Origin: Synechocystis sp. PCC 6714
GTDB lineage: Bacteria; Cyanobacteriota; Cyanobacteriia; Cyanobacteriales; Microcystaceae
Direction of reading: 5' to 3'
DNA: 64,000 nt
Assembly: GCF_000478825.2 (NCBI RefSeq)
Contig: NZ_CP007542.1
Span: forward strand, 1 to 64,000
Translations under genes and position numbers: made by a program
Part shown: piece after piece, positions 58,349-64,000 of the stretch
Position numbering within the stretch: position 1 is the first letter of the stretch
Layout: each line of letters opens with the position of its first letter
The notes under the pieces: generated by a model
Seen by the model: only the letters and a program-made list of their open reading frames with translations
What the model was told of the DNA's origin: nothing
The model's database searches: none

Positions 58349-59143
58349 ATGAACTTGCCTGAGTTTGAGCGTGTAATTTACAAGCACAACCCTCTTGTGG
58401 AGGTTGTGTGTCAATTGCGCTTTCCTACCATACTCAAAATTTCTCATCAAGAGCCAGTTGAGTTTCAAGATATGATTAGGTTTAAATACCCACTTTTTGA
58501 AACAACCAGAGCACAACTACCACCAGAGATCTCACAAGTTGTACAACAACTGGGACTACCTCTGCAAAGTGACACTGCATATAGCTTTAAATCAGAAGAT
58601 CAGAGATGGAGCATTTCTATCACTAAAGATTTCATTGCTATAACTACTGTCTCATATGAGCGGTACGAGCAGTTCAAACAGCGCTTAGAGGAAGTTTTGG
58701 AGATTTTTGAAAGTATTTATAAACCATCTTTGTACACAAGAATTGGGCTCCGTTATCAAGATTTAATTATCCGCTCAAAACTTGGAATTGAAGATAAGGA
58801 TTGGTCAGAATTAATTGCTAAGCATATCGCTTCGGAATTATATGAGCCAAATCTTTCCTCCTCAATTCAAACAATAGTGAAGAGTTTAGTTTTGAAAACA
58901 GAAGGTGGACAGATCAATTTAAATCATGGATTAGTTAATGTTAAAGAGCCACAAAAAAACAATGATGAGATCGCTTACTTGTTTGATTCTGATTTTTATA
59001 CAGAACAAAAGATAGGGGGAAAGAGAGATGTCTGGAACGTACTCAATCAATTCAACCAGTCTGCCGGGAGGCTCTTTAGGTGGAGTATCACAGATACCCT
59101 CCACAATGCCATGCAACCTCAACCACTTGAATCAGAAGTATAG
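58349..59143 (+). CDS. TIGR04255-family protein
   Basis: A 264-residue soluble protein whose N-terminus, HNPLVEVVCQLRFP, and overall layout match the sporadically distributed TIGR04255 family; function unknown. ATG 58,349 is used (TTG 58,346 precedes it). AT-rich, no HIP1. The next frame opens 116 bases before its stop, so the two genes overlap and are probably coupled. Confidence 0.78.
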   Translation: MNLPEFERVIYKHNPLVEVVCQLRFPTILKISHQEPVEFQDMIRFKYPLFETTRAQLPPEISQVVQQLGLPLQSDTAYSFKSEDQRWSISITKDFIAITTVSYERYEQFKQRLEEVLEIFESIYKPSLYTRIGLRYQDLIIRSKLGIEDKDWSELIAKHIASELYEPNLSSSIQTIVKSLVLKTEGGQINLNHGLVNVKEPQKNNDEIAYLFDSDFYTEQKIGGKRDVWNVLNQFNQSAGRLFRWSITDTLHNAMQPQPLESEV

Positions 59144-59498
59144 TCAAACTTCATCAGGTGCTGCCCTAAACAATGTAATTTTTGATAGAGAGAATGGTAA
59201 AGCTATTGTAATTCAGTATCCTTCTTTTGATTTGATGATGTCTGACTCATCTTTATCTTTTCGAACTGATTCATATCGTTTGTCACCAGACAAGTTAATG
59301 CTACTGCTAAAATGCTTGCTTCTTATTCAAACTCTGCCAGAAGCTGCTCTAGAAGAAGCTTCTGAGGAATTAGAAGGAATCTATCGCTTCTACAGCAATC
59401 GTCTTTCTCAAGTCAACCTACCTAAGATTCCTGCCATTAGTATCAGAGGTAAATTGAGATCTACACAAGTTAGACCACCTATTGTTTTAGAACCTTAA
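59028..59498 (+). CDS. Unrecognised protein, second gene of the TIGR04255 cassette
   Basis: A 156-residue protein. Residues 1-45 are Ser/Thr/Gly-rich and probably disordered; the rest is helical with a leucine-rich part (LMLLLKCLLLIQTLPEAALE region, split about 95-120). AGGGGGA about eight bases before ATG 59,028 supports this start although it lies 116 bases inside the upstream gene; ATG 59,106 is the alternative. Family not recognised. Confidence 0.65.
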   Translation: MSGTYSINSTSLPGGSLGGVSQIPSTMPCNLNHLNQKYSQTSSGAALNNVIFDRENGKAIVIQYPSFDLMMSDSSLSFRTDSYRLSPDKLMLLLKCLLLIQTLPEAALEEASEELEGIYRFYSNRLSQVNLPKIPAISIRGKLRSTQVRPPIVLEP

Positions 59499-59518
59499 GT
59501 TGTTTGGTAAGTTACTGC

Positions 59519-60109
59519 ATGGAAGAACGGGCTATCTACCAAGCATCAGATAAAGGCTCCTCTCTGAGACAGGGAGAAATTCTGACAGGCGTGATCCAAT
59601 ATAAACCTGTTGTTAATGAGCTGTTACAAGGGGAGCAGGAGTTATCTTTTGATGCCATTCTTCATCCTTATGCGATTGTAGTCACTCAAGACTGTGATCT
59701 TGATTGGGACTATAGAGCTAGGCAAGCTGAAAATAGTCAACCAGCTAAGCTCTTGAATTCCATCATTTTGTGTGAAATAGGAACAGCGGAATTAATTAGA
59801 ACTACAGACGGAATCAATCGGAAGGAGTGGGAATTAGTTGTTGCCCATCGGCATGAAAGATTTTATTTTTTTGAAAAAATTCCCCCTGAATACGAGGTTG
59901 AGCAGGAAGGTTTGCCTGAAATTGCTGCTGATTTCAAAAGGGTTTTCGGCATAGATGCAGCAACTTTGTATCGTCAAATCGAACTTGGTATGGTCAAACG
60001 CAGAGCAATTTTAGCCAGCCCATATTTAGAACATTTTTCTAGGCGGTATTATAGCTTTCACGGTAGAGTTGCGCTGCCTTTTCAGTATGAAAGTGAACGT
60101 GAAGGGTGA
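59519..60109 (+). CDS. Unrecognised protein, third gene of the TIGR04255 cassette
   Basis: A 196-residue protein starting at ATG 59,519 (TTG 59,504 is possible). It opens with a QGEIL block and carries AIVVTQDCDLDWDY near 60, a Cys-Asp motif recurring in small accessory-island proteins as I recall, then ELVVAHRHERFYFF. Mixed alpha/beta. No known catalytic site can be assigned. It lies about 20 bases after gene 2 on the same strand. Confidence 0.7.
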   Translation: MEERAIYQASDKGSSLRQGEILTGVIQYKPVVNELLQGEQELSFDAILHPYAIVVTQDCDLDWDYRARQAENSQPAKLLNSIILCEIGTAELIRTTDGINRKEWELVVAHRHERFYFFEKIPPEYEVEQEGLPEIAADFKRVFGIDAATLYRQIELGMVKRRAILASPYLEHFSRRYYSFHGRVALPFQYESEREG

Positions 60110-60443
60110 GTGTGTAGACAACATGGTACAAAAGGAACGTTAGACAACCGCTAGATTTGGGTATTCTGTCACCGTAAACATCTTTTTGAGTTGCAGAGGT
60201 CAAGTATGATCATTAACTCCGGTGCTGTATGTCAAAAGTATTAAGTGCTCGGTTTAGTAGTAGGTTTTGTAAGTGTTTCTGAGGGATGTAGTAAGAGAAT
60301 TGTCGTAGGCTTCTGCGTAAAAACTGCTTATTCTATCCAAATTGTTCAAAACGTTCTCTTATCTTTTTTAGGCGTTTCACCACATAGATAACACCAGCTA
60401 GAATGGAAGCCAACGTCACATCAATGCCTCTGGGGTAAAGCCA
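60110..60443. other. Gene-free interval between the TIGR04255 cassette and the Uma2 gene
   Basis: These 334 bases hold no supported gene and no HIP1. On the minus strand a 24-codon GTG-started frame ending near 60,357 has a hydrophobic start and basic end, too short to call. Nothing else stands out. Confidence 0.4.
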
Positions 60444-61019
60444 ATGTCAGCCGCCCTAACCGTCAAACTTGACAGTCTATCCCTTTCCGATGAGCAGTTT
60501 TATCAACTCTGTTTAACCAATCGAGAGTTGCGATTTGAGCGTAATTCCAACGGAGATTTAGTGATCATGTCACCCACCGGAGGGGAAACTAGTAACCGTA
60601 ATGGCATTTTGATACTACGGCTAGGTCTTTGGGCAGAACGGGATGGCACTGGAATTTTTTTTGATTCTTCCGGGGGCTTCAGGTTACCTAATGGCGCCGA
60701 CCGATCGCCAGATGTGGCCTGGCTCAGACGGGAACGATGGGAAAGCTTAATCCCAGAACAACAACAGAGATTTGTTCCCCTCTGCCCGGATTTTGTTATT
60801 GAATTAAGATCGCCCAGTGATGACCTAAAACCCCTGCGGGAAAAAATGCAAGAGTATCAGGAAAATGGTGCTCGATTGGGTTGGTTAATTGATCGCCAAA
60901 CTCGCACTGTGGAAATTTATCGTCCTAGTCAGGCTGTGGAAGTTGTGGAAAATCCTGAAAGCCTCAGTGGTGAGGCTGTATTGCCAGAATTTGTTTTAGA
61001 ATTAGCGCCGATTTGGTAG
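60444..61019 (+). CDS. Uma2-family endonuclease-like protein (DUF820)
   Basis: A 191-residue PD-(D/E)xK-fold protein of the Uma2 family, very abundant in cyanobacteria. The aspartate is in RSPDVAW, the Glu in FVIELRSPSD and the downstream basic helix in LREKMQEYQENGA. Nuclease activity is predicted for the fold; the biological target is unknown. These genes often occur singly and move between genomes, as here. Confidence 0.88.
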   Translation: MSAALTVKLDSLSLSDEQFYQLCLTNRELRFERNSNGDLVIMSPTGGETSNRNGILILRLGLWAERDGTGIFFDSSGGFRLPNGADRSPDVAWLRRERWESLIPEQQQRFVPLCPDFVIELRSPSDDLKPLREKMQEYQENGARLGWLIDRQTRTVEIYRPSQAVEVVENPESLSGEAVLPEFVLELAPIW

Positions 61020-61055
61020 ATGTTTGTGGATCTTTATGATGTCGCTAAGGGTCAG

Positions 61056-62708
61056 TTATTCCCAAATTTCGCAGGCCAATTCCCCTGCTTTTTGGGAGAA
61101 GCGGATATTTTCCCGATAGTCCACTGGACAGTCAATGACGGTGGGTACTGGTTGGGCCAAAGCTTCCTTCAAAATGGGAATTAAATCTGCTGCCGCTTCC
61201 ACCCGATAGCCTTTTAGCCCCATACTTTCGGCAAATTTCACAAAGTCCGGATTGCCAAATTTAATAAAGCTAGCTTCGCCAAACTGGTTAATTTGTTTCC
61301 ACTCAATCAACCCATAGCCATTGTCGTTAAAAATTAGGGTGACAAAGGGCGTACCCACCCGCATAGCTGTTTCCAATTCTTGGCAGTTCATCATAAAACC
61401 GCCGTCCCCCGTCACCGCTACAATATTTCGGTCAGGATAGACTAACTTAGCGGCGATCGCCCCGGGAATGGCAATGCCCATGGCGGCAAAACCGTTAGAA
61501 ATTAAACAGGTGTTGGGACTATCACAGTGATAATGGCGGGCCATCCACATTTTATGGGCCCCCACATCGGAAATCACCACATCATCGGGGCCCATCACCT
61601 GGCGTAGATCATAAATAATTTTCTGGGGCTTAACGGGAAAACCCGTGTCGTTGGCATAACATTCATACTCTGCCCGGATATCGGCCCGGAGAGAAGCCCC
61701 GTAGGGAGTCGGTTTACCCTGGCGATCGCACCGTTTGAGCAAATCCATCAGGGAATCGGTAATATCCCCCACCACTTCCACCTGGGGAATGTAACTGCTG
61801 TCAATTTCCGCCGGGGTACTGCCGATGTGAATAATGGGCAACTCGCCGCTGGGATTCCATTTTTTTGGGGAATACTCAATCAGGTCGTAGCCCACCGCAA
61901 TCACAAGATCACTTTTTTCAAAGGCACAGGTAATGTGATCCCGTTGTTGTAGCCCCACCGTCCAGAGGGAAAGGGGATGGGTGTAGGGGATGGTGCCTTT
62001 GCCCATAAAGGTGTTGGCCACGGGAATATTTAAACTGGTGGCAAATTCCGTCAGGGCTTCACTGGCTTCGGCTCGGATAGTGCCATTGCCGGCCAGAATA
62101 ATGGGGTTTTTGGCCTTAGAAATAGCGTTGGCCGCTGTGCCCAAAGTACGAAAGGCGGCATAAACTTTTTCCCGACTGTCCCGCCGTAGGGGTTTACCAT
62201 CCACCGGCATAGCGGCAATATTTTCCGGTAAATCAATGTGGGTGGCTCCGGGCTTCTCACTCTGGGCCAATTTAAAGGCTTTACGGACCACTTCCGGGGT
62301 AATGCTGGGGCGGACAATTTGCCTGGTCCATTTAGTCACCGGGTCGAACATGGCCACCAGGTCTAAATATTGATGGGATTCGATGTGCATCCGGTCTGTG
62401 CCCACCTGTCCTGTGATGGCCACTAGGGGAGCACCGTCCAAATTGGCATCGGCTACCCCGGTCATCAGGTTAGTAGCTCCGGGCCCAAGGGTGGAAAGAC
62501 AAACCCCTGCTTTACCAGTTAAACGACCGTAAACGTCGGCCATAAAAGCCGCTCCCTGTTCGTGGCGGGTGGTAATAAAGCGAATGGGCGAGTTTTTTAG
62601 CGCTTCGAGGATGTGGAGATTTTCTTCCCCTGGTACGCCAAAAATATATTCAACGTCTTCATTTTCCAGACATTGAACCAATAATTCTGCGGTGTTCATT
62701 TCCCCCAT
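61056..62708 (-). CDS. ilvB: Acetolactate synthase large subunit-type ThDP enzyme
   Basis: Condenses two pyruvates, or pyruvate and 2-oxobutyrate, in branched-chain amino acid synthesis. The 550 residues show the N-terminal PYR domain with catalytic Glu in TTRHEQGAAFMA, the middle FAD-like domain, and the ThDP motif GDGGFMMNCQELE...NDNGYG. It is shorter than the main IlvG form (about 620), so a catabolic acetolactate synthase is an alternative. ATG 62,708 and ATG 62,699 are both possible. No small-subunit gene is adjacent. Confidence 0.9.
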   Translation of the reverse strand: MGEMNTAELLVQCLENEDVEYIFGVPGEENLHILEALKNSPIRFITTRHEQGAAFMADVYGRLTGKAGVCLSTLGPGATNLMTGVADANLDGAPLVAITGQVGTDRMHIESHQYLDLVAMFDPVTKWTRQIVRPSITPEVVRKAFKLAQSEKPGATHIDLPENIAAMPVDGKPLRRDSREKVYAAFRTLGTAANAISKAKNPIILAGNGTIRAEASEALTEFATSLNIPVANTFMGKGTIPYTHPLSLWTVGLQQRDHITCAFEKSDLVIAVGYDLIEYSPKKWNPSGELPIIHIGSTPAEIDSSYIPQVEVVGDITDSLMDLLKRCDRQGKPTPYGASLRADIRAEYECYANDTGFPVKPQKIIYDLRQVMGPDDVVISDVGAHKMWMARHYHCDSPNTCLISNGFAAMGIAIPGAIAAKLVYPDRNIVAVTGDGGFMMNCQELETAMRVGTPFVTLIFNDNGYGLIEWKQINQFGEASFIKFGNPDFVKFAESMGLKGYRVEAAADLIPILKEALAQPVPTVIDCPVDYRENIRFSQKAGELACEIWE

Positions 62709-62844
62709 GGTGATGCCAATTCTCCTAGCTATTTAAGCTATTTGAAATAAAAGTACTTTTTTTGTCTCCCTCTAGCCTAACGAATCTAAGCAATTTTTGG
62801 CAGGAAACTTCTGGCTCTGCACCCATGGTTCCCTGGGCAATGGG

Positions 62845-62988
62845 CTAATTGGCGATCGGCGTAATCATTTGCTCAGGAACTACCCAAGCATCAAACTCGG
62901 CTGGGGTGAGCAAACCCAAATCCACAAGAGCTTGTTTAAGAGTAATACCTTTGGCAAAGGCGGTTTTTGCCACTTTGGCCACATTGTC
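62845..62988 (-). pseudogene. fumC: 3' remnant of fumarase class II (fumC)
   Basis: On the minus strand, 47 codons and a stop read [20 protein letters not shown] then [20 protein letters not shown] then MITPIAN, which is the C-terminal domain of class II fumarase. Upstream the match ends abruptly where the invariant glycine-tyrosine should precede DNVA, with unrelated sequence joined on. No start codon or catalytic core remains, so it is a remnant, presumably of a copy lying elsewhere. Confidence 0.75.
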
Positions 62989-63052
62989 ACTCCAGAGTCA
63001 ATAATGCCAAACAGATCGAGAATGCGTTGCTTATCCCATCCCTCCCTTGGCT

Positions 63053-63238
63053 TTAGGAGTTATGGTGTTGCTTTAAGATTTCCGCAAATTGCGCTACATC
63101 ATCGCCATCATAGATTTTGGCCGCGGGCTGACTATCCAAGCGATCCATGAAAACCTCAAAGGCATCCTGATCTTCACGATGTTCCAAAACATATTGTTTT
63201 AGCTGTTTAATGGTCATTGCTTGAAACTTAGTTTTCAT
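63053..63238 (-). CDS. DUF6887-type small protein
   Basis: A 61-residue acidic helical protein, MTIKQLKQYVLEHREDQDAF being the family hallmark. It is nearly always found with a DUF6888 gene in cyanobacteria. The 11-base overlap with that partner shows coupling. The pairing resembles toxin-antitoxin modules, but no activity is established that I know of. Confidence 0.78.
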   Translation of the reverse strand: MKTKFQAMTIKQLKQYVLEHREDQDAFEVFMDRLDSQPAAKIYDGDDVAQFAEILKQHHNS

Positions 63239-63410
63239 TGATGAACCTCCAGTTTCCATTGGAATAAATTTCGATAAGAGTCTCTTCGCCAGCAATAATG
63301 ACAACATTCTCAGTTCTTTGATCAAAACGCACCAAGTCTATCGATAAATACATATTGGTTAGATTTTGGCAAAGTTGAAAACAGCGTAAAACTTGCTCTG
63401 GACTGGGCAA
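63228..63410 (-). CDS. DUF6888-type small protein, TTG start
   Basis: A 60-residue protein beginning PSPEQVLRCFQLCQNLTNMY and continuing DLVRFDQRTENVVIIAGEE, the DUF6888 pattern. The start must be TTG at 63,410, with GAGGAT just before it; relatives as I remember them start with ATG at this codon. Upstream partner of the DUF6887 gene. Confidence 0.75.
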   Translation of the reverse strand: MPSPEQVLRCFQLCQNLTNMYLSIDLVRFDQRTENVVIIAGEETLIEIYSNGNWRFINEN

Positions 63411-63581
63411 TCAGATATCCTCATGTTGTTCATTTTTTCATCTTACCGACAAATATAGATACGGCCATAACAACAGGCGATCGCCTGCCAACCCCTAGTA
63501 AAATCCTGGTGATAGTTGGGAACTTCGTAGTTAGCCCTGCTGGTCTGTTTGATGGCGATCGGCTACGGATAAAATTTTCGT
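63411..63581. promoter_or_regulatory. Interval between the attC-like site and the DUF6888 gene
   Basis: These 171 bases contain one HIP1 (near 63,478) and a GGCGATCGG near-copy, with no gene. The promoter of the DUF6888/DUF6887 pair is expected here. Confidence 0.3.
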
Positions 63582-63669
63582 TCCTAACGTTCCGACTAAG
63601 CGGCTGCCAAGAACTTTTGCCACACCACCAACCAACTTTATTCAGTCCGCTCCAATCGGGTTGTTAGGC
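63582..63669 (-). repeat. attC-like integron recombination site
   Basis: Read on the minus strand, 88 bases have attC order: R'' GCCTAAC, five-base spacer AACCC, L'' GATTGGAGCGG, a variable centre of about 40 bases, L' CCGCTTAGTC, spacer GGAAC, R' GTTAGGA. R'' pairs with R' over six bases, L'' with L' with an extra base on one arm, and the spacers do not pair. R' departs from GTTRRRY in its last base. The stop of the next gene lies three bases before R'', as in a gene cassette. No integrase gene is in the window. Confidence 0.65.
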
Positions 63670-63672
63670 ATT

Positions 63673-64000
63673 TTAGTATGTACCTTTACGACGTTCTCCA
63701 AATCTTGGTTCAGCACGAGGAGCTTCAATAAAACCTGGTGTTACCAAAGCGTTTCCAGTTGCAAACATGTATGTTCTCAGAATGTCTGCTTGTAGTTCCA
63801 GCAACCATGCATTGGACAACAAACCGAAATCGACTGGCTTAAGCCCAATATCGTTGAGTAATTCGACAACAATCTGTTTAGCCTTATCATCATCTCCAGC
63901 AATGAAGGCTTGTACACCTGCCTCTCTGAGTGCTGCGGCATCGCAGTTAAAAACCTCCATTGCTTGGTTATTTAATGCTTTCACGACTTTGGCAGAGGGA
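63673..64000 (-). CDS. F420-dependent NADP oxidoreductase-like protein, partial at the window end
   Basis: The last 108 or so codons of a gene whose start lies beyond base 64,000; the frame stays open to the edge (PSAKVVKALNNQAMEVF). AFIAGDDDKAKQIVVELLND and IGLKPVDFGLLSNAWLLE match the C-terminal half of the NAD(P)-binding, F420-dependent-reductase-like family, whose members reduce NADP or other substrates. The apparent start GTG 63,984 is internal. It ends three bases before an attC-like site, so it may be an integron gene cassette. Confidence 0.75.
   Translation of the reverse strand, partial: PSAKVVKALNNQAMEVFNCDAAALREAGVQAFIAGDDDKAKQIVVELLNDIGLKPVDFGLLSNAWLLELQADILRTYMFATGNALVTPGFIEAPRAEPRFGERRKGTY

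Noticed and set aside
60130-60150. GTTAGAC near the end of the TIGR04255 cassette as a second attC site
   Set aside because: It fits the R' consensus but no matching R'' or L arms are present on either side.
60300-60443. 24-codon hydrophobic minus-strand frame ahead of the Uma2 gene
   Set aside because: Too short, GTG start without a ribosome site, and no family recognised.
62797-63150. 117-codon plus-strand frame upstream of ilvB
   Set aside because: It is the antisense of the fumarase remnant and the DUF6887 gene.

Overview
The window is chromosomal DNA of a cyanobacterium very close to Synechocystis sp. PCC 6803 but not identical to it. This rests on photosystem II genes psbD/psbC, a phycobiliprotein lyase, squalene-hopene cyclase, pmgA, ycf51, ycf29, hemA, and about 60 copies (counted by eye) of the HIP1 octamer GCGATCGC. 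Several proteins match what I remember of PCC 6803, but blocks that I remember as distant there lie next to each other here, and DnaA differs at scattered residues. The organism call is from memory and protein recognition, not from a search.

Layout. 0-4.3 kb: dnaA, then psbD-psbC with overlapping frames and a terminator. 4.3-9.4 kb: CpcS-type lyase, beta-lactamase-fold hydrolase, ClC transporter, tRNA-Pro(UGG), shc. 9.6-16.0 kb: one operon with a class II aldolase/dehydrogenase fusion, an MFS transporter and a CobN that appears to lack its usual N-terminal part. 16-21.5 kb: light/ethylene sensor cluster (uirS, uirR, PatA-type regulator) and a membrane protein. 21.5-28.3 kb: degenerate repeats, aroQ with a 45-residue gene ahead of it, mgtE, glycosyltransferase, 2H phosphoesterase, lipA-pmgA-RNA methyltransferase. 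30.0-31.8 kb: an AT-rich, HIP1-free three-gene cassette of unrecognised coiled-coil proteins. 31.9-45.5 kb: manC, PBP4-type peptidase, SDR, sppA-ycf51, hydrolase, hemA, TPR membrane protein, peptide-binding lipoprotein, ycf29, amidase. 45.5-53.1 kb: small secreted proteins, a STAS protein, CsgG-like lipoprotein-type protein, TM2/SHOCT protein, DUF1825, hydrolase, tldD, mnmA.

53.1-54.5 kb: an orphan ParA-type ATPase island preceded by a perfect 15-base palindrome. 54.5-57.8 kb: GH13 enzyme and ABC-F ATPase. 58.1-60.1 kb: a second HIP1-free three-gene cassette led by a TIGR04255-type protein. 60.4-64 kb: Uma2 nuclease, acetolactate synthase, then a mosaic of a fumarase 3' remnant, a DUF6887/DUF6888 small-gene pair, a sequence with the architecture of an integron attC site, and the 3' part of an F420-dependent-reductase-like gene running off the right end.

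The main candidates for undescribed biology are the three-gene coiled-coil cassette (29,995-31,844), the TIGR04255 trio (58,349-60,109), and the attC-like site with its abutting gene (63,582-64,000). All three HIP1 gaps coincide with AT-rich accessory genes, which supports recent acquisition.
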